Source: Pascua guehoae (lineage: Eukaryota; Basidiomycota; Tremellomycetes; Trichosporonales; Trichosporonaceae). Taken from it: a stretch of 64,000 nt of DNA. Both the position numbers and the translations under genes were made by a program. The notes beneath the pieces were generated by a model. It was not told where the DNA came from. It did not search any database and saw only the letters and a list, made by a program, of their open reading frames with translations. Of the stretch, positions 32,631 through 43,693 are shown one piece after another; positions within the stretch are counted from its first letter, which is position 1; each line of letters begins with the position of its first letter. The stretch covers positions 529,976-593,975 of the forward strand of contig BCJX01000009.1 in NCBI GenBank assembly GCA_001600415.1, read 5' to 3'.

Positions 32631-34409
32631 ATGCTCGTCCACACCGCCCTCGTCGTCGCCGCCGCTGCCGCGGGCTCTGTCCTCGCCTTACCGTCCCCAG
32701 CAGCCGTCGACGCCACCGCACGCCACTCTCCACAAGACGGTGGCGTGACTGTCCTCCCGCTCACCAAGCGCGCGTCTCCTCTATCCCGGCGCGACCACCC
32801 CGACCCCGCCGTGCGCTTTGCATGGACGCTCGACCAGCGCCTCCACAAGCGCGTCAAGTACCGCCGATTCCTCGACGAAGCCGGACGTGAACAGCTCGAG
32901 CGAGACCTTGAAGCGCGCTTTGCCGACGATGCCAGTCTGGCGAAACGCGACTCGATCCCGTGAGTCGCACCGTGGTGACTGCCCCGGACATGTTGCTGAC
33001 CACGCAGGGTGAACGGATGGGGACGAGACTGGGAATACACGTGGGTGTGGAGCCCGGGACTATCAACCACCGCGTCGAGATTACTGACTGGACCAGTATC
33101 CCCGTAGAGATTGGAACACCACCGCAGACATTCGAGGTGCAAGTCGACACTGGGTCTGGCGACCTGTGGGTGTTTGACAAGTGCACCGACGAGACCGAGT
33201 GTGGAGGCGTCCCACTGTACGAACCAAAAAAGTCGAGCACGTACACGAGCTCGAACACCGAGTATAACATCACGTACAGCATCGGGTCGTCGACGGGCAT
33301 GTGGGGGTTTGACACGGTGTCATTGGGCGGGTATACGATGAACAACCAGGCGTTTGGTCTGGTCGACCAGTCGGCCGCATGGTACGGCCAAGGAACAAAC
33401 CTCACGGGTCTGATGGGCTTTTCGTGGTCTGGCGCCGCGTCTGTGTCAACCGTCACGCCCTTTTGGCAGGGGCTTGCGAAAAGCTGGACCGACCCAGTCT
33501 TCTCCATGTACCTCCAGCGCGAGACGACAATGGGCTATGACAACTCGAACCCCACCGTCGTGACCAGCTATGGCTCGATGATCCTCGGCGGCACAGACAA
33601 GAATCTCTACCAGGGCGACATCAACTATATCGTCATGGACCTCGACCCCGACTATGCGCCAGCCTTCTGGCAGATTCCCCTCGAGGGCATTTCGATCCTC
33701 GGCAACGCGCTCGACTCGAACATGACGGTCCAGACCACGACCGGCCAAGTCAGCGGCCAGCCATACACAATCATCGACTCTGGCACCACACTGATGTATG
33801 GACCCTCTAGAATGGTCGCCGAGATTTACTCTGCCATCCCGGGCTCGGTCGAGGTCGCCGAAGGCGTCTACTTTTACCCCTGCGACGATGGCGTCACCCC
33901 GCTCAACCTGACGTTCCGATTCGGCGGTGTCGACTATCCGGTCGACGACACGGACATGGCCCAGACGCTGTGGACAACCGAAGAGGCCTTTGGCACCGGC
34001 GTGACACTGCCCGGTTCCACCAACACAAAGGTGTGGTGCGAAGGCTCGCTCCAGGGACAAGAGTAAGTGGTAGCAATCGCCACCTTCCCACCCCGCTGAC
34101 AATCGTAGGGTTGATCAGGACATGCCCCCCTGGCTTCTCGGCGATGCATTTATGAAGAACGTCTACTCGGTCTTCAGGTACAACCCTCCCGCCGTTGGCT
34201 TTGCCACGCTCTCCCCCGCAGCCGACAAGCAGATGAGCTCGTCGGAGGCAACCGCCCCGTCCTCGCACAGTGGCATGAGTGGGCTACCGGGCCCAGCCGA
34301 GACGGGCGCTGGATCCTCCCCCTCGAGCTCGTCTGCTGCTCGCCGTCTCCCTGCCAACGCTGCCGCCGCCGCCCTCGTCACTGCCACCACCATTGCCGCC
34401 ATGCTGTAA
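32631..34409 (+). CDS. GPI-anchored pepsin-family aspartic protease (A1)
   Basis: Four exons: 32631-32959, 33008-33040, 33097-34062 and 34109-34409, 542 aa. It has a signal peptide (MLVHTALVVAAAAAGSVLA), then a propeptide with dibasic Kex2 sites (LTKR, LSRR, LAKR). The catalytic Asp is at 138 in VDTGSGDLW and the second Asp at about 348 in IIDSGTTLMYG. The core between them is of usual length, with few Cys. The C-terminus after WLLGDAFMKNVYSVFRYNPP is a Ser/Ala-rich stalk ending in a hydrophobic Ala/Val/Leu segment, a typical GPI-attachment signal, so the enzyme is probably tethered at the plasma membrane or wall like yapsins. Exon 2 is only 33 nt. A CT-rich promoter tract precedes it. One undetermined base lies at 32612 in the leader. 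Confidence 0.92.
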
Positions 34410-35467
34410 ACAGACCCTAGACACCGCCCTAGACGCATCGCCCCGCATAAACCTGTAGTTATAGACGGCAGTCGTGGCCTTGGGGACCCGCGACTACCGA
34501 CCGACCACCGCCACGCATCCATCATTTGTCACCTCGTGTACTCGTGACATTCAGCAAAAGTCTCCCATAGATGACTGGCAAGCCTGTAGCTCGGCCAGGC
34601 AGAATCCATACTCGTGTCCATAGAGCACGGAATCCATACACTTGTCCATAGACCACAGATGAAGCGACGACTGGCTCGCTCGCTCCCGTCGCGCACTCGC
34701 TGTTTGGTTTGTTCCCAAACGCGTAATCGCAATCAAGACGCGTTTGGTGCGCGTTGGTAACCAACATCCCAATGGACAGAGAGCCGTGCCTCGGAACTCT
34801 GTGCCTCGGTCGTCCCCCCTGCGGCTGTTGTTGTGTTTCGTCCTCGGGCCATCCAGGTCCAGGTCAGGCACGCCGGTCGTAAACTGTTTGCACACCACTG
34901 CAGCTACGCAGTCGGTTCCAATTAGCCTAAAGGCCAAGGCGCGAGTCGACGAGTAGGCAAGCCAGGAATCGAAAGGTATAAAGAGCGGCATCGGACACAC
35001 TTGCGACTGGGCGCCGGTCCACTCGAGAATTTGCGACTCGGATGCCCAAGGCCCAAGTGGCACACGGCACGCAGTACACTGGGGCCCATACAGATGGACA
35101 AGCTATAGGTCATCTTGATGAACTGACGCGTCGGATAACATCCTACGATGGGCGTGCTCTGGACTGCTCGGCCACGGAATCCCGCCATGGTACTGGCATT
35201 CACTTGGGTGCACACCCACGGACCGGGGCAAAGCAAACTACCCGTATTCCACTTGGATCAGTGCCACTGGGCCACTGGGGCCTGGCTGTCAATCCAACCC
35301 GGCAAGAAACAGCAAATTGGCTGGAGTGTCCTTGCAAGTGCCACTCATCGCCATTCCTGAGTTGGATCATAGGAGCGAGTATGGCGCTGACGAGGTAGGC
35401 CTATGTCATCGGAAATCTCCCTATGCTCAGACAGGTAGGTAGGTGACAGTAGAGGGAAGCGAGTGAT

Positions 35468-35632
35468 GGGCAGGACCCATAATGACGAAAATATTGTAAT
35501 GGTACACGCTCTCAGCCTCGTTCCCAGTGACATGCTCATGAAGCGAATCCGCCAGATGCCTTCTCGAGGGTATTGAGGATACCTTTCGGGTATATGGATA
35601 GCGGAAGCCGGCTTCATGGTGCTATTACCAAT
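35468..35632 (+). repeat. Dispersed repeat, copy 2
   Basis: The reverse complement of this stretch aligns over about 155 bp with 29486-29640 (roughly 75-80% by eye). A one-base deletion disrupts the short frame conserved in copy 1. Confidence 0.75.
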
Positions 35633-36235
35633 ATAATGATGGAACAAGGATTGGGTATCTAAAAGGTGCCCCAGACCCTCGCCGGGACTTGTGAATTCTC
35701 TCTAGTCTGAAGTCGAGGAGCGTCATGTTACAACAACGAGATGGGCCGAGCTGGACACGGGGGTGTATACATCATTGTCTCAAATATTATCTCAAAATTA
35801 ATTCTCACGATGTGGCAATACGGTACTGTCTTGGTTCTGACGAGTATCCCAACCCTCTGATGAAGATATTGACGCGACTCAAGGTATTGTCGTTTGACCA
35901 TCCCATCACCTGGCCAGCAGGCCACCCTTGGGGTGACGGGTGGGCAATGTCCTCTCCTGCCAAGACATGAGCGCAGTTTGGCAGAGACGTATCAGAGACA
36001 AAGGGGAGGAGGATGGCGCAATACCGCCCTTGTGTCTTGGGGGACGCTTCGGAAACGCTCAATTATTATATATTGCACGTATGCTTGGGCACTGGTGAGT
36101 TGTACCGTGTTGTAGCGTTTCCGACAACGTATGGGGGTAACCGTCGTGCCCGCTAAAGTGGGCGTTTCTTGCTGCGAATATGCCTGTTGGTAGACTTGCT
36201 TGCATACATGCGCAACTCCCTGCCCAGGGCTATTG

Positions 36236-36297
36236 CATGCTGCATACACGTTGTATACATGCTGCATACACGTTGCATACATGTTGCATACTTGCTT
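36236..36297 (+). repeat. TGCATACACGTTG/TGTATACATGC minisatellite
   Basis: Four to five degenerate 11-13 bp units alternating GCATACACGTT and TACATGTTGCA. Confidence 0.85.
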
Positions 36298-36526
36298 CTT
36301 CTCCGTCGCATGCACACATCCGTGTACAACAATGCTGTGTGGCACCGAGGAGGTAGCCAAAATCAATCCGGGAGAATCTGCGATAAGTTTGAATGACGTG
36401 TACTTTAGTTTCCAGAGCCCATTCCAGACCGATGTGTCTCTTGGCTGGACTTTTCGAGCAACCAACTGCAACCACTTTGCTGACCACCACCACCCCTACC
36501 CCACCTCATCACCACCACCGACAACC

Positions 36527-37198
36527 ATGCGCGCCACGACCGCCACGCGCGCCGCGCGCGTCTACACCTCGGCCCGGAGCGGCACGACCTCTGCGGGCCC
36601 CTCGTCGGTCGCCGTTCCCTCGCACGCCAAGCGGGCGTTTTTGCCCGAGGGCCAAGCCGACCCGTCGACGCTGCGCTCGCTCGTGGGGCTGCACCACTCT
36701 GCGTCGAGTTTCATGGCCGACCCGTCCGAGATGCACGGGGCGTTTGAGACGGCGTTCCGCGACCACCTGGTCGAATTCAAGAGCTACGACCAGTTCCGCG
36801 CGGGCGCCATGCGCGCGATTGAGCAGCGCGGCGCGGGCGGCCTCGAGGCGTATTCCGAGCGCGGCGCCGGCGGGCAGGGTGTGGGTGCGCGCCGTGTCAT
36901 GGGCGACGAGGGGGCCGGCGAGCAGGCGACGCTCACGCGCGACGTGTTCCGCGCACCGCGGAAATGGACGCGGCGCCACCAGCCGCCCGCGGCCGAGCTG
37001 ACCGAGCGCGAGCTGCGTGTCAAGGAGGCCCTGTTCGGGACGTGGGAGCGGGGGATGGATGCGCGCCCCAAGCCGAGCCTCGAGGGCGTGGTGGATATCA
37101 CGGCCGCGAGGGGGTTGACGGTCGCGCAGGCCGCGCAGGAGTGGAAGGCGCGCGACGACGTCGACGTCGACGCGGACAGTACCGAGGACGGCATGTAG
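36527..37198 (+). CDS. Uncharacterised protein, probable mitochondrial presequence
   Basis: Single exon, 223 aa. I do not recognise the family. The N-terminus (MRATTATRAARVYTSARSG) is rich in Arg, Ser and Thr and free of acidic residues, as expected of a mitochondrial targeting sequence. The frame opens upstream, but this ATG is preceded by ACC and precedes the first protein-like sequence, so it is preferred. The middle contains LRSLVGLHHSASSFMADPSE and FRDHLVEFKSYDQFRAGAMR; the rest is Gly/Arg-rich then acidic at the end. With MRM2 nearby, a role in mitochondrial translation is tempting but not shown. Confidence 0.72.
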   Translation: MRATTATRAARVYTSARSGTTSAGPSSVAVPSHAKRAFLPEGQADPSTLRSLVGLHHSASSFMADPSEMHGAFETAFRDHLVEFKSYDQFRAGAMRAIEQRGAGGLEAYSERGAGGQGVGARRVMGDEGAGEQATLTRDVFRAPRKWTRRHQPPAAELTERELRVKEALFGTWERGMDARPKPSLEGVVDITAARGLTVAQAAQEWKARDDVDVDADSTEDGM

Positions 37199-37481
37199 GC
37201 CCCCGGCGTGAGCGAGCGGAGCGAGCGGCGGCGGCGGGCGACGACGGGCGACGACGGGCGACGCAGCGCAATCAAGCCCAACGTGTCGACGCTCGCCTGG
37301 ACAGGCTCGACCCGCGACACCCGGCGACACCCCGCGCACCCGGCCGACTCCAGCCCACGATTCACGGCGTCCACAGAGGAGGAAGAGACAGGATAGACAA
37401 TATGCATACCACATGGCCCGCTCAAGTCACTCTGGCATCTATAGATTCCCCCCACGCAGCTGCTCGCACTCCCCCCAGCGG

Positions 37482-39112
37482 CTAGCGCCGCTGGACAGCC
37501 TGCACGCGCTTGTCGCCGCGCTCCATGCGCGCGCGGAGCTTTGCCTGCTTCTTGCTCTCGCCCGGCTCGCCCGCGGCGGCGGCTGGCGTGCCCGCCCCCG
37601 CCTGGCGCGGGGCCTTTGGACCAAACAGGCCAGGCATGAACATGCCGAGGAACGGGCTGGCGACGCCCCACAGCTTCCAGAGGCCGAAACCGGGAATGAT
37701 GAGGTAGAGGTACCACACCCAGTTGCCGAGGAGGGCACAGCCGAGCGTGCAGATCCAGGTCATGTAGACGCTGGGCGTTAGCGGTGGTGTAGGTTGAGGT
37801 TGTGGTCGGGGTTGTGGTCAGGGGGTTGTGGGGATCGGGCAAAGGCCACATGGCTAGGTGGCCGCCAACGGGTGCAGTGTTTGATGTCGAAACGGGTGCA
37901 GTGCACAAAGTCGAGGATCGAGCAAGACTTGTCTTCCACAATGGCTCAACTGCGGCATATCTCGGCACTCGAGGCAAGCAAGGTGTACGATGGAGGACAG
38001 CGACCCCCTTCCCCCTTGTCCCGCTCCCTCGAGCATCTCGAGCTCTATCACCACGGCCGAGTCGGGACTGGGTGACGCCACTAGCAACCCACACCACTCG
38101 GGACTTGACGATACTCCACTGGACAACTCTGGACCCCTATGGCCGCAGCGAGTTGTCCCAGTACAATGGCCAAAAGGTCGCCTCTCCACGGCCAAGCGTC
38201 CCCTATGCCGCCTCTCACTGCCTCTCAACAACCCAGGACTGCGACGGCAGCCCGACCGGAGTGACAATTGAGCCTAGTCAAGTCTGCCACGAGAACCTCG
38301 TGCCGGCCACCGTATCTCCGCCACTCGATGTCATGCCTCACCGACCCGACCTAGGTGGGAGCAGCGGGGGTGCAGAAGATGGGACGAATGACGTGATCCC
38401 AGTACTCCTCCAGGACCTCATCTGTCGCCCCGCGGCCAGATCCACCTTGCACCCTCACCGCGATCTCTCGCACACCCGGTCTCTCGCGCACCCGATCTCT
38501 CGCCCTAGACCGAGCCACCACCGAACCAGAGCCGCCACCGAACCAGAGCCACCACCAAACCACCCGAGCCACGACCGAGTCACCGAACCACCCCTCCATC
38601 CCCCCAACACAATCCCCCCACGTTGTTCGACTCACACATCCCAAGCAAGCTCAATCACGCCCTTGCCCGCCAAATCGTCCCCGACGACAATATCCCCCTT
38701 TGCGTTCCGCCGCGGCGTGCCGATGGCCGCAAACCAGCGCCAGATGAAGATCTCCGCCGCGAATCCCAGGACGTGCAGGGCGAGCACGAGCTTGGAGCTG
38801 GGGACCAGTTCGCGGCCGTAGACGTGTGCCTTCATGTAGCGTACTGCGACGGTGAGGACCTGTGTGTGAGCTGGTATGGGGGGTTTGCGGTGGTGCCGGC
38901 GCTGTCTGGGGCTGGCTGGCGCAGTGGCTAGTGCGATCGAGTGCAACGCGCGCGGTCATGAGGACATTGACTCACATTGACAATGACGATCCAGCGGACA
39001 AGGCCGCGGAGGGCGGCGACGTTGGCGGCCGCGATGCGTTTGCTCGACGCGTTGGCCTGGCGTCAGCGCCCGTGTCCGTGTCCGTGTCCGTGTGTTGTGC
39101 TCTGCTCACCAT
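37482..39112 (-). CDS. SND2: SND2/TMEM208 ER-targeting membrane protein
   Basis: Four coding exons: 39112-39110, 39056-38976, 38859-38636 and 37770-37482, 198 aa, phases consistent. The first coding exon is the start codon alone: ATG is followed at once by GTGAGC, and the next exon gives ANASSKRIAAANVAALRGLV. Membrane segments are around LVRWIVIVNVLTVAVRYM, LVLALHVLGFAAEIFIW, and a final pair in MTWICTLGCALLGNWVWYLY and IIPGFGLWKLWGVASPF. The C-terminus is Lys/Arg-rich (SKKQAKLRARMERGDKR) and cytosolic. SND2 acts in the SRP-independent route that delivers proteins to the ER. Intron 3 (865 bp) is about tenfold longer than usual here. Confidence 0.9.
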
Positions 39113-39330
39113 TGCAGTGTGTATCGGATAACGGGATGGAATAGAGTAGAGTCCATCCACGTATGTAGATGCAAGTCCGGGCCGCCGCGCGGCGTCGGCG
39201 GTGCCCGATTTGCTCCCGTCCCCGCCCCCACCCATGCACCATGCACCAACTTTTGATTTCCAGACCAAAATGACAAGATGACGTCTTTCCACCCTCACCC
39301 ATAAACCACCACCACAAACACAAAGCAACG

Positions 39331-40442
39331 ATGCGCCCGGGGCTCGCGGCGCTCAAGTCATCCTCATCCAACCGCTGGCTGGCCCGCCAGGCGCGCGACC
39401 CCTTCGTCCGCGCCCGCGCCGACGGCACCAGCACGGGACCAGCCCTGCGCGCGCGGTCGTCGTTCAAGCTCGCCGACCTGGCGGGCAAGTATCCGGCCCT
39501 CCTCCGCGGGTCGGTCGTGGACCTCGGCGCGGCGCCGGGCGGGTGGTCGCAGGTGGCTGCTCGGCGCGCGCGGGTTGTGGCCGTTGATTTGTTGCCGATG
39601 GAGCCGATACGGGGTGTGCATGTCGTCACGGGGGATTTTTTTGATGCGGGCGTGCAGGCGCGGGTGAGGGGGTTGCTCCGGGGAGGTCGGGGTGGGGCTG
39701 CGGGTGGAGGGAAAGGTGCGGGTGGTAGGGGCGGTGAGGGTGGTGCGGGTGGTGGTGGTGGTGTGGGCGGGGATAGTGGAAACAAGAGCGTCACCGCCAC
39801 CAATGCCGTCGCCGCCGCCACCAATGCCGTCGCCGCCGCCGCCGGCGCCGACAAAGCGGCAGCCGACACCGTACTCTCCGACATGATGGCGGCGATGAGC
39901 GGCGTGCGCGTCCGCGACGTCCAGGCCAGCCTCGACCTCGTCTCGGCCGCGACGGCGTTTGCGCACGAGGTCCTCCGCCCCGCCGACGGCGATTATGCCG
40001 GGGGTTCTTTAGTGTGAGTTGGTTTCGAGACTGGGTTGTATATCGACTTTCTAGGGACGGGGCGGCACTCGGCACTACCGAGTCGGTCGCTGGTCGTCTA
40101 CGAGCGGCACTACCGAGTTGGTCGCTGCGAGTCGTCAACGAGTCATTGCGGCCCCCAAGAGACTCCCGGATGCCACACCCCACGTACCCTCCCTTCCCGC
40201 CCAGCTGTAACCCCCNCNCCCCCCCCCCCCCCCCNCCTTTTCTCCCACCTCCCCCTTTCTCCCACCCCCAACTAACAAACAGGCTGAAATTCTTCCTCCA
40301 CCCCGACCTCCTCGAGTTCCGCCGCACCGAACTCGACCCATGCTTTACACGCGTCGTGACGGAAAAACCAAAGGCGAGCCGCTCAGAGTCGAGCGAGGCG
40401 TACTGGGTCTGCCTGGGATACAAGGGGCGCCCAGAGCCCTAG
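39331..40442 (+). CDS. MRM2: Mitochondrial 21S rRNA (uridine-2'-O)-methyltransferase MRM2
   Basis: Two exons, 39331-40013 and 40283-40442, 280 aa. It is of the FtsJ/RrmJ type: RARSSFKLADLAGKYP carries the first catalytic Lys (46), VVDLGAAPGGWSQVA is the SAM motif, VLSDMMAAMSG gives the Asp (184), SLVLKFF the second Lys (230), and a Glu near SSEAYWV completes the K-D-K-E tetrad. The Arg-rich N-terminus suggests mitochondrial import. Between residues about 117 and 178 is a Gly-rich then Ala-rich low-complexity insertion absent from ordinary FtsJ proteins. The intron contains a poly-C run with three undetermined bases (40216, 40218, 40235). The stop codon lies inside a CCCTAG repeat. Confidence 0.93.
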
Positions 40443-40463
40443 CCCTAGCCCTAGCCCTAGCCC
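40437..40463 (+). repeat. (CCCTAG)n at the MRM2 stop codon
   Basis: Four to five CCCTAG units; the first supplies the TAG stop. Confidence 0.9.
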
Positions 40464-41019
40464 TCGAAACTCGAACTCTCAGGCTTCGGCAGCAGCTTGT
40501 GGCGATCGGTACACAGCCCGGCGTCAACGCCACAAGTGGACCTTTGCTCGAACCCCGTGGACGCGGGTCCGCGCCAAATGGGGCACAGGCGACAGCAGTC
40601 GCCAGAGCCCCCGTGCCAACGGACGAGCGTCGGCATAACGTCTGCGCGGCGGTGGCACTGCGTACCAGTAAATGCCGGTCAGCGCTCGCTCGGCATCGGC
40701 GCATGCACTCTACTCTGTATCGTGCCCCGGTATTGGACCAGAAGGCACGCGGCACGCCTACCTACCTGCCACTGTTCTGGGACCTGCAGTGGCACTCTGT
40801 AGTCTACGGCATTTCATGTTAACCCCCCACCCTGCGATCTGTTACAGAGATCGCGCACGAAGAGCGTGTGCACGTTTGCATTTGTGGCACTATGGGAGTA
40901 CAGGATTATATAATTGTCCTCATAAACAAAGGGCCCTCCATTTTTCCCATTCGTCTGCTGCCCCGTTTCCCGTTCGCGTGGTGCCCTGCTTTTATTTTAC
41001 CTCGGTGTCGCTCCCTGAC
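40443..41019. other. Convergent intergenic region
   Basis: Short spacer between MRM2 and the first GPI-anchored protein gene. No gene seen. Confidence 0.65.
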
Positions 41020-42391
41020 TTAGACGAGCGCGGCCCCCCACACGACCACCACCACGAGGGCTGTGGCAGCACGAGGTATCAGCGACACACGCCGCCCCGC
41101 GCTGCTGGCGCCACCACCCGCTGCCACGGCAGCAGACGTCGGGCCAGCCGCCTCGGTCTGGCTAGTCCCCCCCGCTGTGGCGGTGAAGTGGCTACTGGCC
41201 GTCTTCGTGATGGCGTCCAGGTCCGCCGCATTCCTGTACGCCCTGACAGTCAACACTCGCCCGCCCCCGACACCTACTTTATCTCGTTGATCTGGATGCG
41301 CTCCTCGCTGTCGCCCCCGCCCTGGCCGTGGGGCACGTCGCTCCACCACGCGATCGTCAGGCTCTTGTTACTGGTACTAAACACGTATTTGAACGTATAC
41401 GTCGCGTTGCACAGCTGGTAGAAGGGGTGCTCGCCCTTGTCGTCGAGGCCCGTATACGTGTCCTTTGCCGGGAAGTCGTCCTTGCCAAATGTCTGCTCGC
41501 CATTCTCGGAATAGACGCGCATCCCGCCTCTGACCGTCCACGCCGAGATGGTGTACCCCGCAACCCCGTCTACAAGTCAGCCCCCACCCGAGTATCCCAG
41601 AACAAGCTGCCCACCGTCAAACAGGACAGTAGCCCTAGCCTCAGGCGTGTAACACTGCATCCCCGTCCGGCCCGGCCCGCAGCTCCACCCGGCCCACTCG
41701 TACCACCCCCCCGCCCAGGCCACCTCGGTGTGCCAGTCGACCACCTTGGTCTGCGCCGCGCCCAGCGACACGGCGGTGGGACTCGGGTTGGGCGCGATCC
41801 GCGTCCCGATAAACGTCGGCTCGGGCTCAGACGTAGTCGTCGTCGTCGGCGCGGGCCCGGGGTTGCCCAGCGTGATCGTCCCCGCCGTGCCGCCTGGTGT
41901 TAGTGTGAAGTTGAGGTGTTGCACATGGACATGGACGCGGGACTCACTGCACACTTTGCCCCGTGGGCAACACCCGTAGGGCGTGCAGTAAAACCTGCGC
42001 TGTCAGACTTGTCGGACATGGACATTGGTACAGACAGGCGGCGGCAGTGGCCTACTTACCCGCCGAAACAGAATGTTCCTGCTCCTGTCAGTCCAGTTCG
42101 ACCACCAGCCTCCATCCCCGCACGGCGCAGTCGAGGGATCCATGGACAACAGGTAACAGACGCCGCAAAGTCCTCCCTCCCACCAACCAGAAACTCACCA
42201 TGCCCACAGCAATCGGCGTCCATGGGCGCACACGTCTGTTTATCGGGACACACGCCGTACCCGGACGGACAATACAGCCCCCGCCGGCGCAGGGGTGAGT
42301 GCCCGGCCTCAAAGGGGAGGAGATGGGCGTCGGCTGGGGGATGTTGTTGGGCCGCTACCAGGGATGCAAGGAGGAGGGCGGCTGCGAGCAT
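41020..42391 (-). CDS. Cys-rich GPI-anchored surface protein, paralogue A
   Basis: Six exons: 42391-42199, 42084-42060, 41994-41948, 41893-41615, 41569-41278 and 41242-41020, 352 aa. A signal peptide (MLAAALLLASLVAA) leads to a ten-Cys module with CPDKQTC, DADCCG, FYCTPYGCCPRGKVC. After a Thr/Pro linker comes a Trp-rich domain (WHTEVAWAGGWYEW, MQCYTPEARATVLF, GYTISAWTV, LCNATYTFKYVFST, LTIAWWSDV). A Thr/Ala/Ser stalk and a hydrophobic end follow, fitting a GPI signal. The Cys module resembles the small disulfide-rich modules of fungal wall proteins, but no enzyme function is visible. The same exon and phase pattern occurs in paralogue B, so the two arose by tandem duplication. Confidence 0.83.
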
Positions 42392-43693
42392 GTGTCGGCG
42401 TGTTGTTGGGGCGTTAAGGTGAGACGTGAGAGTGGCAAGAGCCGCAAGAGTGGCAAGGATAGCAGTAGAGCGAGTGGGGACGTGCATTAACATGTACTGT
42501 GCTAGAGGGCACTGGAAGCGTTCTTGTAGTGTTGAAAGGCTTTGGGGGCGCCGGTGTCCCATCCGATCAGCACTAGTGGCAGCATGCACCCAAGTCTGCA
42601 TCGTCATTCCGCAATCTGCTGCACTTTGGACGCAGAAACAAGCACAAAGAAGCCAGACGCTTGCACGCCAAGACATTTAATGAGCTATAAATGTCAACTA
42701 TGCGCCGCGTCCAGGCGTCCCCGAGCGCCATGGCGTGGTCACATGGCACTTTGGTACACGCTGCAGACCCGAGCTCGGAGCCGAGAGGCGGCGTCGTTGT
42801 GGCGGATCAATGTCTCCGATTGCACCAGGCAGTCGCGTAATGTGTTAACGAGTCAGCCGTCTACACGTGCACCAGCAGGTTGTTGCAAGTAGGTGCGTGG
42901 TGCGACTGCACGGTTACGGTAGTACAGATGCGACCGGAGAGTATTGAGACTGCCACCTTGAGCTCGGTCGCACGCGATGTTGGGCATGGACACTCTCTAC
43001 ATCAAACCAACTTCTACCATATCGTCATGTCCACGATGCACATCAAGGGCGATAGCCTCGAGACAAAGGTGGTAGATGGCATTCCTGTACGCGACCTTGC
43101 ATGCATGCGACAGAGCTCAACATGGCAGCCTCAATACTTTCCGGCCGCACCTGTAGCACGCGTCTGTTTATCGTGACAAACTTCGACATGCCTCCATCGT
43201 CCAGGTACAGGTGCGACCCGTGTTGTAGGGACTCGAGCCTCGCACGCGCCGTCACGTACGCTCGAGCCGCTGGGCCCATACACTCGCATGCGGCATTCAT
43301 TCTATGTATCGCCCTATCACTCATTACAACGACGGGAAAGCTTTTGAGACCGCCACATTGAGCTCGGTCGCGTGCGATGCTGAACATGGACACTCTGTAC
43401 AATAATCCTGTGGTACGAGTAGTAGGGCCTGCATCAGCCCTCGAGGCAATCTTCCGTTGTAGTTTGTACTGTCCACCAAGCACATGACCGACTACGATCT
43501 CGAGACGCGGGAGATGGAGCTGTCTAAAGTACATTTTCCTGCATTTTCCTGTGCCAGAGCCTGCGTGCATGCGACCGAGCTCAACGTGGCCGTCTCCATA
43601 CTTTCGGGTCGCACCTGTACGAGCTACTATTATTCCAGAGTGTCCAAGCGGGCTTTCATGGCCCTTCTTCGCTGAACATAAATAGGTGCGGGG
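42392..43693. other. Spacer between tandem paralogues, with alternating repeats
   Basis: No gene. It holds four copies of a 50-75 bp motif in alternating orientation (42925-42999 plus, 43101-43155 minus, 43341-43400 plus, 43564-43621 minus). Confidence 0.7.
42925..43621. repeat. Four-copy alternating-orientation repeat
   Basis: Shared core: GAGACTGCCACCTTGAGCTC in plus copies, and its inverse (GAGCTCAACATGGCAGCC, GAGCTCAACGTGGCCGTC) in minus copies. Plus copies also share CATGGACACTCTSTAC. The order plus, minus, plus, minus suggests two rounds of a 400-bp palindromic unit. Confidence 0.75.

Larger units (their letters stand above)
34410..36526. other. Intergenic with dispersed repeat and (GCATACACGTT)n
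   Basis: No gene recognised. It contains copy 2 of the dispersed repeat (35468-35632) and a TGCATACACGTTG-type minisatellite at about 36236-36297. Confidence 0.55.

Noticed and set aside
37802..38821. A 339-codon plus-strand open frame over the SND2 intron and exon 3
   Set aside because: It runs antisense to well-supported SND2 coding sequence and reads as low-complexity Pro/Arg/His text without a domain.
40437..40463. (CCCTAG)n as a possible interstitial telomere
   Set aside because: Fungal telomere repeats are usually CCCTAA-type. This run is short, starts in a coding exon and differs in sequence, so a microsatellite is the simpler reading.
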